This document shows, in pieces, positions 24,388 through 32,200 of a DNA stretch of 64,000 bases. Position 1 is the first letter of the stretch. The number at the start of each line of letters is the position of its first letter. The position numbers and the translations under genes are program-made. Under the pieces are notes generated by a model. The model saw only the letters and a list, made by a program, of their open reading frames with translations, had not been told where the DNA came from and searched no databases. The stretch is from Plasticicumulans acidivorans (GTDB taxonomy: Bacteria; Pseudomonadota; Gammaproteobacteria; Competibacterales; Competibacteraceae): assembly GCF_003182095.1 (NCBI RefSeq), contig NZ_QGTJ01000003.1, forward strand, positions 186,001 through 250,000. Reading direction: 5' to 3'.

Positions 24388-25619
24388 GGCCGTTTACCGA
24401 CATCCGAAATCCGCCATGAGCCGGTCTCTTTCAGGCCACTCGCCGCAGCGCGTACGCGGGTGCTGATTTCCGCGGCGATACGATCGATCGGCAGCACGAC
24501 ATCGGCGATACCCGCCCGAACGACATTGCCGGGCATCCCCCAGACCACGCTGCTGGCTTCGTCCTGCGCGACGACCTGACCACCGAGCTCGTGCAGCCGC
24601 ATGGCGGCGAGCAGTCCGTCCTGTCCCATCCCGGTGAGGATGACGGCCAGTACACGAGCCCCGAACGTCTCGACCGCCGAACGCAGCAGTACGTCCACCG
24701 CCGGCCGGCAGGAATTCTCCGCTGCCTGCTGATTGAGGCCAATGACCACGCCATCCCCCGTTCGCTTGACCGTCATGTGAAAATCTCCCGGGGCGATCCA
24801 CGCCTCTCCGGCGGCGAGTCGCGCACCGTCCGTCCCCTCCCGCACTTTCAACGGTGAGAGGCCATCGAGGCGCTCGGCCAGCATGCGCGTGAAGACAGGC
24901 GGCATGTGCTGCACGATCACCACCGGCACCGCCAGGTCGGCTGGCAGACTGGCAAACACCACCGCAAGCGCATTCGGCCCGCCGGTCGAACTGCCGATCA
25001 CCACCAGATCGATACCCGCCCGCCGAGCGGCCGACTGCCGCACCGCGGGCGGCGGAACCACCGGAACAGCCGCTGGCGTCCGACTCGGTAGCGTGACCGA
25101 AACATTGGCCGGGGCTGAATCGCCGTGCTGCGACGCGCCGCCGGACGCAGAAGTCGGCCGCGGTGTGCGCACCAGCGGCGACAGCGGTTCCTTGCTACGT
25201 TCCGGGCACAGAGCCTTGATCTTCGGCACCAGCACACTGCGCACCTGCTGCAGTGCCTCACCCGCATTCGTCGCATGCTCCGGTTTGGCGACGTAATCTT
25301 TTGCACCAAGCGCGAGGGCTTCCAGCGTCTCTGCCGCACCTCTGCGCGTGCTGGTGCTGAACATCACGACGGCGACACGCGGATAATCGCGGCTGAGCAC
25401 AGCCAGTGTGTCCAAGCCATTCATTTCCGGCATATCGATGTCGAGAATGACCAGATCCGGCTTGAGATCCGGCATGCGCTGCAGGGCATCACGGCCGTTG
25501 ACCGCCGTGCCGACGACCAGCAGATCGGCATCCTCCGCCAGCAGGTTCGCCAACATCCGCCGCACCACTACGGCATCGTCGACGATCAGTATTTTGATCG
25601 GCTCTGAACGTGCGGCCAT
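24381..25619 (-). CDS. cheB: CheB chemotaxis methylesterase
   Basis: A 412-aa protein: receiver domain (1-125, acid pair VDDA, Asp60 in LVILDIDMPEMNG), a long Pro/Ala/Ser-rich linker (about 140-215) and the methylesterase domain (about 215-400) with catalytic Ser in VIGSSTGGPNAL, His in VIVQHMPPVFT and Asp in ILTGMGQDGLL. It removes methyl groups from, and deamidates, chemoreceptors when phosphorylated by CheA. It overlaps cheR by 7 bases and follows a CheY gene by 2 bases. The linker is longer than in E. coli CheB (about 350 aa). Confidence 0.95.
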   Translation of the reverse strand: MAARSEPIKILIVDDAVVVRRMLANLLAEDADLLVVGTAVNGRDALQRMPDLKPDLVILDIDMPEMNGLDTLAVLSRDYPRVAVVMFSTSTRRGAAETLEALALGAKDYVAKPEHATNAGEALQQVRSVLVPKIKALCPERSKEPLSPLVRTPRPTSASGGASQHGDSAPANVSVTLPSRTPAAVPVVPPPAVRQSAARRAGIDLVVIGSSTGGPNALAVVFASLPADLAVPVVIVQHMPPVFTRMLAERLDGLSPLKVREGTDGARLAAGEAWIAPGDFHMTVKRTGDGVVIGLNQQAAENSCRPAVDVLLRSAVETFGARVLAVILTGMGQDGLLAAMRLHELGGQVVAQDEASSVVWGMPGNVVRAGIADVVLPIDRIAAEISTRVRAAASGLKETGSWRISDVGKRPC

Positions 25620-25621
25620 CG

Positions 25622-25993
25622 CTAGACGAGTCCGAGCAATTCGAGCTTCTGCACCAGATCGTCGGCCGTGAAAGGTTTCATCAAGTATTCGTTGGCCCCC
25701 GCTGCCAGCGCCCGCACGACCTGACTGATCTCGGTTTCCGTCGTCACCATCATCAGCGTCAGGCGGGTGTACTGCGGACTGGCCCGTACGCTCTTGATGA
25801 ATTCATAGCCGTTCATCACCGGCATGTTCCAGTCTACGAGCGCGACATCCACGGGGCCGGCCTGCGCCAGCACGTCGAGCGCGGCCTGGCCGTGCTCCGC
25901 CTCCAGCACCTCGAAGCCCCGTTCGACGAGAATGTTCGCGATCACCCGGCGCATCGCGCGGGAGTCGTCAATGACAAGAGCCCGTTTCCCCAT
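25622..25993 (-). CDS. cheY: CheY-type response regulator
   Basis: A 123-aa single receiver domain with VIDDSRAMRR, phospho-acceptor Asp54 in ALVDWNMPVMNGYEF, and the Lys loop in LMKPFTADDLV. It lies between cheW and cheB, the usual place for the main motor-control CheY. It differs in sequence from the CheY at 22660-23022, so the two probably split work (switch control versus sink or adaptor). It stops 2 bases before cheB begins. Confidence 0.93.
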   Translation of the reverse strand: MGKRALVIDDSRAMRRVIANILVERGFEVLEAEHGQAALDVLAQAGPVDVALVDWNMPVMNGYEFIKSVRASPQYTRLTLMMVTTETEISQVVRALAAGANEYLMKPFTADDLVQKLELLGLV

Positions 25994-26070
25994 CGCTCAT
26001 CATTCCTCGGCCGCTTTCGCGCCGGTGGCGCCGACCACTGTTGCAGATTGCACGCTGATTTTCAGGACGC

Positions 26071-26508
26071 TCACATCGCACTCTCAGGCTCGACGATCCG
26101 ATCGGTATCGAGCACGAGCAGCAGCTTGTCCGTCAGTTTGTACGCCCCGAGAATCAGGTCACGGGCCACCCCCCTGACGGTATCCGGAATGCGCTCGAAG
26201 CTATCGACATCCGCGTGCAGCACGTCGCCGATCTTGTCGACGAGCAGGCTGACCGCCCCTTCGTCGGTATGGATGACGACGTTCATCGGCCGCATGTCGC
26301 CCGGCCGATCCTCCAGACCAAGCACCCGACGCAGATCGATCGCAGTGACGATCTGCCCGCGCAGATTGATCAGGCCGCTGACCGTCGCCGGCGCCAGTGG
26401 AATCGGCGTGGTTTCCTGGTAGCGGATGACTTCCTGCACCTTGGTCACCTGCACGCCGAAGAACAGCCCGGCAAGATAGAACGTACAGAACTGCGATTCC
26501 TCGCTCAT
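26071..26508 (-). CDS. cheW: CheW coupling protein
   Basis: A 145-aa single CheW (SH3-pair) domain: FCTFYLAGLFFGVQVTKVQE at the start, PLAPATVSGLINLRGQIVTA in the middle, and VSLLVDKIGDVLHADVDSFE before the end. It links CheA to chemoreceptors in the cytoplasmic array. The start codon overlaps the cheA stop by 4 bases, so the two proteins are made together. A second and third CheW-like domain lie within CheA itself. Confidence 0.95.
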   Translation of the reverse strand: MSEESQFCTFYLAGLFFGVQVTKVQEVIRYQETTPIPLAPATVSGLINLRGQIVTAIDLRRVLGLEDRPGDMRPMNVVIHTDEGAVSLLVDKIGDVLHADVDSFERIPDTVRGVARDLILGAYKLTDKLLLVLDTDRIVEPESAM

Positions 26509-29273
26509 CCGTTCACCCTGAGTTGACGAGTCTGACCGCGTGCGGGAAACAGCGCGGCAAACATTTTTTCAAGGAAGCTCTCCACATCGAAGATCTCCGT
26601 GACGCGCCCCTGCAGGACGGTCGTCCCGAGCACGCCGGCACGCGAAGCCTCTCCCGTCAGCGTCAGTGTTTCTTCAATGATGTCGAGAATTTCGTCGACG
26701 ACCAGTCCCAGACTGCGCCCGTTGACGGTGTAAACCACGACCTGCACCACCGTCAGGTCCGTCGGTGCGCCGGCGGCCAGCCGCTCGATCGGCCGGCGCT
26801 CCGCCAGCACGTCGCTCAGACGCACCAGCGGCAGGATCTGGTTGCGGTACTGCACCACCTCCTGCATGCCGGCGAACTCCAGGGCTTCACACGGGAATTC
26901 CTCCAGTCGTGCCACCTTGTTGAGTTCGATCGCCAGACGGCCGTCACCCGGCGAGCGCACCAGCAACATGTTGCGCGCTTCGTCGTGTGCCAGTTCCGCG
27001 GTCGGCGCTTCACCGGCACCGTGATCACGTGCCTCGCCAACGATGCGGGCACGCTGCGCCAGACCGAGGATGTCGAGAATCAGCACGACACGCCCGTCGC
27101 CCATCACCGTCGCCCCGGCGAACACGGTCAGTCCCTTGAGCAGTTTGGAGAGCGGCTTGACGACGATTTCCTGCGTATCGTTGATGTCGTCGACGACCAG
27201 GCCGAAGCGGCGCTTGTCCGACTGCAGCACGACGATGTTGGTGTTCTCGCCGTGGCTCTCCAGCCCCAATTCGCGGTTGAGGTAGCACAGCGGCAGCAGC
27301 TTGCCGCGCAGGCGATAAACCGGAGCACCGTGAATGTGCTCGATGCCCTGCTCCTCGTCCAGGCGGATCAGCTCCTGCAGGCTGCCCTGCGGGATCGCAA
27401 AACGCTGGCCACCGCTGGTGACGATCAGCGCCGGCACGATCGCCAGGGTCAGCGGCAGATTGATCTTGAACAGCGTGCCTTTGCCGAGTTCGCTGCGCAG
27501 CTCGATGTTGCCGCTGATCTTCTCGATGTTGGTCTTGACCACATCCATGCCGACGCCGCGGCCGGAAATGTTGGTCACTTTCTCCGCCGTCGAGAATCCC
27601 GGCAGGAAAATCAGATTGATCAGCTCGCGCGCCGACATGCTCTCGGCCTGCTCGGCACTGATCAGCCCTTTCTGCTGCGCTTTAGCCTTGAGCTTGTTCG
27701 GGTCGATGCCGGCGCCGTCATCGGCGATCTCGACGATGACCTGCCCGCCCTCGTGATAGGCGCGCATCGTCAGCACGCCCTCGGCAGGCTTGCCGACGGC
27801 CACCCGCTGCTCCGGCGCCTCGATACCGTGATCGACACAGTTGCGCACCAGGTGCGTCAGCGGATCTTTCATGGCTTCGATCAGCGACTTGTCGAGCTCG
27901 GTCTCCTTGCCGACCATCTCGACGCGGATCTGCTTGCGCACCCCGATCGCCAGATCGCGCACCACGCGCGGGATCTTGTTCCAGATGTTGTTGATGGGCT
28001 GCATGCGGGTCTTCATGACCCCTTCCTGCAGCTCCGTGGTGATCAGGTTGAGCCGCTGCGAAGTCGTCGTGAAGCGCGAATCCTCGACACCCTTGGCGTA
28101 CTGCAGCACCTGGTTACGCGTCAGCACCAGCTCGCCGACCAGATTCATCAGGTGATCGAGCAGACCGACGTCCACCCGGATGGAGGTTTCTGCCACCGCA
28201 GGCGCCTTGGTTTCCTTCGCCACTTCTTTCTGCGACTTCAGCGCTTCGACCACCGCCGTCGGCTGCAGGCCCGTCTCCTGCACCAGAATCTCGCCGACGT
28301 GCCGCGGATCGCCCTGATCCTGACGTTCGAGCGCCTCGACCACCTTGTCCGGCTCGACGGCGCCCTGCTGCACCAGCAGCTCGCCGATCGGTGCATTCAC
28401 CGGGCTCTGCGCCGCCGCCGGCGCATCGTCCGTCTGCAGCGCCTTGAGTCGATCGATCAGTGCCGCAAAGTCATCCTCGCCATCGCGACCGCTGGACTCG
28501 ATGGCGGCGAGCATGCTGCGCACGCCATCGACCATCTGCAGCAGCGCCGTGGTGCGCTCCGGCGTCAGGCGCAGATGGCCGTCACGCAGCTTGGACAGCA
28601 GGTTCTCGCCGGCATGCGTGAGTTTCTCCAGGCGGCTGAAGCCGAGGAACCCGCACGTGCCCTTGATGGTGTGGATCGTGCGGAAGATGCTCGCCAGTGT
28701 GTCGCGATCATCCGGCGTGGTTTCCAGCGTGACCAGCTCGTTGTCCAGACGATCGAGGTTCTCCTGACTCTCCGCCAGAAACTCGACGACGATCTCGTCC
28801 ATGCTGTCCGTCACCTCATCCGGCACCGGTGGCGGCGGTGGCGGTGGTGGCGGTGCGGCCGGCTTCGCAGCAGCGACCGGGGCGTCGTCCTTGCGCTGCA
28901 GGACCTGCAGGCGTTCGGCCAGCTCGTGGTAATCCTCGTCGCCGTCATGCCCTGTCGATTCGATGGCCGCGAGCATCGCGCGCACGGCATCGACCATCTG
29001 CAACAACGCCGTCGCACGCTCCTGGTTCAGGCGGATCTCGCCGTCCCGCAGGCGCGAGAGCAGGTTTTCACCGGCGTGCGTGACCTTCTCCAGGCGCGAA
29101 TAACCGAGAAAGCCGCACGTGCCCTTGATGGTGTGGATGGTGCGGAAAACGCTCGCCAGCGTATCGCGGTCATCCGGGTTCGATTCCAGCGACACGAACT
29201 CGTTGTCGAGCCGATCGAGGTTCTCGTTACTTTCTCCCAGGAACTCCCGGACGATGTCGTCAAGATCATCCAT
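26505..29273 (-). CDS. cheA: CheA histidine kinase with two HPt and two CheW domains
   Basis: A 922-aa chemotaxis kinase. Order: HPt1 (1-128, His47 in FRTIHTIKGTCGF), a poly-Pro linker (140-150), HPt2 (157-282, His201 in the same motif), two MshEN-like motifs (295-318 and 325-348), dimerisation (about 365-430), HATPase kinase (about 430-640), and two CheW domains (about 640-780 and 790-915). E. coli CheA is 654 aa with one HPt and one CheW. The HPts are near duplicates, both with complete active sites. It phosphorylates CheY and CheB and heads the operon. It is divergent from the ParA-like gene. Domain edges are estimates. Confidence 0.93.
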   Translation of the reverse strand: MDDLDDIVREFLGESNENLDRLDNEFVSLESNPDDRDTLASVFRTIHTIKGTCGFLGYSRLEKVTHAGENLLSRLRDGEIRLNQERATALLQMVDAVRAMLAAIESTGHDGDEDYHELAERLQVLQRKDDAPVAAAKPAAPPPPPPPPPVPDEVTDSMDEIVVEFLAESQENLDRLDNELVTLETTPDDRDTLASIFRTIHTIKGTCGFLGFSRLEKLTHAGENLLSKLRDGHLRLTPERTTALLQMVDGVRSMLAAIESSGRDGEDDFAALIDRLKALQTDDAPAAAQSPVNAPIGELLVQQGAVEPDKVVEALERQDQGDPRHVGEILVQETGLQPTAVVEALKSQKEVAKETKAPAVAETSIRVDVGLLDHLMNLVGELVLTRNQVLQYAKGVEDSRFTTTSQRLNLITTELQEGVMKTRMQPINNIWNKIPRVVRDLAIGVRKQIRVEMVGKETELDKSLIEAMKDPLTHLVRNCVDHGIEAPEQRVAVGKPAEGVLTMRAYHEGGQVIVEIADDGAGIDPNKLKAKAQQKGLISAEQAESMSARELINLIFLPGFSTAEKVTNISGRGVGMDVVKTNIEKISGNIELRSELGKGTLFKINLPLTLAIVPALIVTSGGQRFAIPQGSLQELIRLDEEQGIEHIHGAPVYRLRGKLLPLCYLNRELGLESHGENTNIVVLQSDKRRFGLVVDDINDTQEIVVKPLSKLLKGLTVFAGATVMGDGRVVLILDILGLAQRARIVGEARDHGAGEAPTAELAHDEARNMLLVRSPGDGRLAIELNKVARLEEFPCEALEFAGMQEVVQYRNQILPLVRLSDVLAERRPIERLAAGAPTDLTVVQVVVYTVNGRSLGLVVDEILDIIEETLTLTGEASRAGVLGTTVLQGRVTEIFDVESFLEKMFAALFPARGQTRQLRVNG

Positions 29274-29591
29274 CGATACTCACCCTCACCGCGGTCCGTT
29301 TGCACCCATGCTGCCGGGCCATCTTTTTCATCAGGTTTCTCCACCGGGGCGGTATCGGCAACTGTAGTCTTCCCCGCGCCAGTCGCCCGCCCGCGACAAC
29401 CCGACGGGGGCAGCGGCACAGCGTTCAATCCAGCATTCTGGACAAGCTTGGCACGAGTGCTTCTTTACACATGCAAAAAATGGATTCCTGGAGGCTCGCA
29501 CGCGAAGCAGCTTGCAAGCCACCGAGCACCGACGTATACCCGCGAGGCTTTGCGTTCCCCTCGCCAGGCATTCTCCGAGGTCCCTTCGCCA
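29274..29591. other. 318-base gap between cheA and the ParA-like gene
   Basis: This is the longest stretch without a convincing gene. It holds the two divergent promoters. The only good match is a sigma-54 -24 element at 29448-29464. A TATCGGC that resembles a FliA -10 (minus strand) lacks a partner -35. No hairpin or repeat of note was found. Short open frames crossing it have no ribosome site or composition support. Confidence 0.5.
29448..29464 (+). promoter_or_regulatory. Possible sigma-54 promoter of the parA-like/TAXI genes
   Basis: TTGGCACGA-GTG-CTTCT against consensus TTGGCACGR-N3-TTGCW. The -24 element is perfect; the -12 lacks the conserved GC (TC instead). FleQ control would fit the context but the poor -12 keeps this tentative. 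Confidence 0.3.
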
Positions 29592-30233
29592 ATGCACATC
29601 ATCATGGTCGCTAATCCGAAGGGCGGATGCGGCAAAACAACCGTGTCCACCCAGCTCGCCGGGCATTACGCCAATGCCGGTTGGCGTGTCGGACTGTTCG
29701 ATCTGGACAGGCAGCAATCCGCGCTCAAATGGCTGCGCCGGCGTCCTGAGACATGCGCCGCCATCGAAGGCTTCGATGCCCGCGACAAAGACGCCATCGA
29801 CGATATAGCGCCACATCTGGACGTCGCCGTCGTCGACGCTCCGGCAGGGCTGCGCGGCGACCGGCTCAAAGAAATCGTGCGCCAGGCCGACCACCTCGTC
29901 GTGCCGGTGCAGCCATCGCCGTTCGACATGGACGCCACCGATGATTTCCTCGCGTTGCTGATCGAGCTTAAGCGTGTGCGCAAGGGACGCTGCGCGCCAG
30001 CGCTGATCGCCAACCGTGTCAACCCGCGTGCACTCTCGGCGCGCGAGCTGGACACCTTCCTGCAGGCCAGCGGCCTGCCGGTTCTCGGTGCGCTGCGCGA
30101 TACTCAGATCTACGTGCAGCTCGCCGCCGCGGGCACGACGCTGTTCGACCTGCCCGCCCACCGCGTTGCCCGCGATCTGGACGCCTGGCAGCCGCTGCTC
30201 GACTGGCTGGCCGCACCGCCCGAACACGACTGA
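29592..30233 (+). CDS. ParA/ParC-like ATPase, probable chemoreceptor-array positioning protein
   Basis: A 213-aa MinD/ParA-type ATPase with the deviant Walker A VANPKGGCGKTTVSTQLAG (residues 6-24, signature Lys10), Walker A' LFDLDRQQSALKW and Walker B VAVVDAPAG. It is short, with no DNA-binding N-terminal extension, like the orphan ParA proteins that place protein clusters. In Vibrio (ParC) and Rhodobacter (PpfA) such proteins sit in chemotaxis loci and position arrays. It is divergent from cheA by 318 bases, which supports that role. A ParB/ParP partner is not in the window. The rest of the long open frame upstream of this start runs antisense to cheA and is not coding. Confidence 0.85.
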   Translation: MHIIMVANPKGGCGKTTVSTQLAGHYANAGWRVGLFDLDRQQSALKWLRRRPETCAAIEGFDARDKDAIDDIAPHLDVAVVDAPAGLRGDRLKEIVRQADHLVVPVQPSPFDMDATDDFLALLIELKRVRKGRCAPALIANRVNPRALSARELDTFLQASGLPVLGALRDTQIYVQLAAAGTTLFDLPAHRVARDLDAWQPLLDWLAAPPEHD

Positions 30234-30271
30234 CCCCACTCTCATCGCCCATTCAACCGAGGAGCATCCTG

Positions 30272-32104
30272 ATGCCCCGCATCGCCCGCCTGTGCTTGTT
30301 GTTCGCAGGCCTGCTGATCCTGAATGCCATCGTCCCCGGCGAGGCGCGCACCCGGCACACCAGCCCGACGGCGCCCGCGCAGCGTCCGCTCGCCATTGGA
30401 CTGATTTCCGGCGGCATCCAGGGCACTGCCGCGCATCTGGCTGCCGACATGGCGGCCGTGCTCGATGCGCCGGACCTGCGCATCCTGCCGATCCTCGGGG
30501 ATGGTTCTGAACAGAATCTGCGTGATCTGCTGACCTTGAACAACGTCGACATCGCAATGGTGCAAACCGACGTGCTGGAAACCGTGCGCAAGGATCCGCA
30601 GTGGGACAAGCTGTCCAAACGCCTACAATTCATCGCCAAGCTGCACAATGAAGAGTTTCATCTGCTGGTGCGCGGACACGTCAACCGCGTCGCCGATCTT
30701 GCCGGACTCAAGGTCAACGTCGACCTGCCGGACAGCGGCACGGCAACGACGGCCCGGATCATCTTTGCGGCGCTGGGCCTGCGGGTGGAAATGACCCATT
30801 ACGACCAGAGCATGGCGCTCGACAAACTGCGCAGCGGCGAAATCAGCGCGCTCGCCTACGTCGCCGGCAAACCCGCCCCCTTGTTCCAGCGCGTGCGCCC
30901 CGAGGACGATCTGCACTTTCTGTCGATCGGCCACCCACCGGAACTCGTCGGCAGCTACCTGCCGACCCGGCTGACCAAGGCCGACTACCCGAACCTGATC
31001 GTTGGCGGAGACGAGGTCAAGACACTTGCGGTCGGCAGCGCGCTGGTCGCCCTGAATCCGCGCCAGAAAGCGCAGGCGCTCAAGATCGAGCGTTTCACCA
31101 CGCACTTCTTCGAGCAGTTCGCCAGCTTTCGCCAGGCGGGCCGCCACCCGAAATGGCGCGAGGTCAGCCTCAGCGCCCAGCTGCCCGACTGGCCGCGCAT
31201 GCAGGCCGCCAGCGACTGGCTGATCGCCAATCAGGATCGCCTGAAGGCCTATGCCGACGCGATCGCCCGGCAGGCCGCCAAGGCCGAAGCGAACAATGCC
31301 ACCAAGGCAGAAACACCGCCGGCAGGCAGCGAAGCCACCGCCGGCAGCGGACAAAACGCCCAGACCAGCGGAGTGCCCGCCAACACGGCTGCCACCAGCA
31401 AACCCGAAGCGGGCAAGCCTGACGCCACTAAAGCCGAGGCCGGCAAACCCGAGACGGCCAAGCTTGAGCCGGCCAAACCCGCGACACCCACCGCACCGCA
31501 GAGCGATGCCAAAGGCAACGAGCAGAACCGGCCGCAGATCCCCGAAGCAGCAGCAGCCCAATCGCCGAAAGCGGAAGGCAGCCCGGCTGCAGAAGCCAAG
31601 CATGAAGAAAAACCCGCGACCGGCGAACACGGCCAGGAGCCCAGGACTGAAGCCAGCGCGCCCAAGCCGCCGGTCGAAGCCGCACCGAACGCCCCCGCCG
31701 GCGACAAGAAGCCGGATGCCGCAGCTGCTGGCAAGCCAGCAGAACATGGCAATGCGCCGGCCCCGGCAGAGAACCCGGGCGGCAAGGCTGCGGATAAAGC
31801 GACGGACAGCAAGGCGAGCGACAAACCAGCCGAAGGTAAGCCCATCGATAAACCCGCGGATGGCAAAGGCACCGACAAACCGGTGGACACCAAAACCACG
31901 GACAAGCCAGCGGATAGCAAAGGCACCGACAAACCGGCCGGTGAAGGCAAGGCGGCCGACAAACCGGCCAACGACAAGCCGGCGGATACGCCCGCGGACA
32001 AGCCGGCCGAGCACGCCGCGGAGCCGAAACCGACGCAGGCCCCTGCCCCCGATGCCGGTGCTGAGCCAGCATCAGTGGACGACACTGGCACAGTCAGGAA
32101 TTAG
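30272..32104 (+). CDS. TAXI-family solute-binding protein with long low-complexity tail
   Basis: A 610-aa exported protein. A signal peptide (about 1-25) precedes a TAXI-type (TRAP-associated) binding domain (about 38-320; GLISGGIQGTAAHLAADMAA, later VNVDLPDSGTATTARIIFAA). From about residue 335 the protein is Ala/Pro/Lys/Glu-rich, ending in imperfect DKPA(D/E)GK units. TAXI proteins normally feed a TRAP membrane permease, but none is encoded here, so this is an orphan. The tail could span the periplasm or bind the cell wall. GGAG lies 7 bases before the ATG. It follows the ParA-like gene by 38 bases and may be co-transcribed. Confidence 0.85.
   Translation: MPRIARLCLLFAGLLILNAIVPGEARTRHTSPTAPAQRPLAIGLISGGIQGTAAHLAADMAAVLDAPDLRILPILGDGSEQNLRDLLTLNNVDIAMVQTDVLETVRKDPQWDKLSKRLQFIAKLHNEEFHLLVRGHVNRVADLAGLKVNVDLPDSGTATTARIIFAALGLRVEMTHYDQSMALDKLRSGEISALAYVAGKPAPLFQRVRPEDDLHFLSIGHPPELVGSYLPTRLTKADYPNLIVGGDEVKTLAVGSALVALNPRQKAQALKIERFTTHFFEQFASFRQAGRHPKWREVSLSAQLPDWPRMQAASDWLIANQDRLKAYADAIARQAAKAEANNATKAETPPAGSEATAGSGQNAQTSGVPANTAATSKPEAGKPDATKAEAGKPETAKLEPAKPATPTAPQSDAKGNEQNRPQIPEAAAAQSPKAEGSPAAEAKHEEKPATGEHGQEPRTEASAPKPPVEAAPNAPAGDKKPDAAAAGKPAEHGNAPAPAENPGGKAADKATDSKASDKPAEGKPIDKPADGKGTDKPVDTKTTDKPADSKGTDKPAGEGKAADKPANDKPADTPADKPAEHAAEPKPTQAPAPDAGAEPASVDDTGTVRN
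31795..32030 (+). repeat. Degenerate DKPA(D/E)xK-coding repeats in the TAXI protein tail
   Basis: This stretch encodes repeated 5-10 residue units such as DKPAEGK, DKPADGKGT, DKPADSKGT and DKPANDK, alternating Lys, Asp, Pro and Ala. At DNA level the phrase GACAAACCGGC or close variants recurs. Such tracts can vary in length by slippage. Confidence 0.7.
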
Positions 32105-32200
32105 CCCGGCTCGCACCGAGCGTGGATGACAGCCCTGCGGCGGCTCATCCTCGCAGCCGGAAACATTCGGCCTCCGCTCCCGAGCGCGCGCGGCCGGGCG

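Noticed and set aside
29340-29375. TATCGGC, resembling the FliA -10 on the minus strand upstream of cheA.
   Set aside because: No TAAA element at the 15-base spacing; the expected position reads CGCG.
26523-29591. The long plus-strand frame running opposite cheA into the ParA-like gene.
   Set aside because: Only the last 213 codons, beginning at 29592, encode a protein family. The rest is the antisense of CheA.
31240-32104. The repetitive tail of the TAXI protein as a frameshift read-through artefact.
   Set aside because: The Lys/Asp/Pro repeat is strongly patterned in the same frame as the binding domain and the stop codon is clean, so it is real coding sequence.
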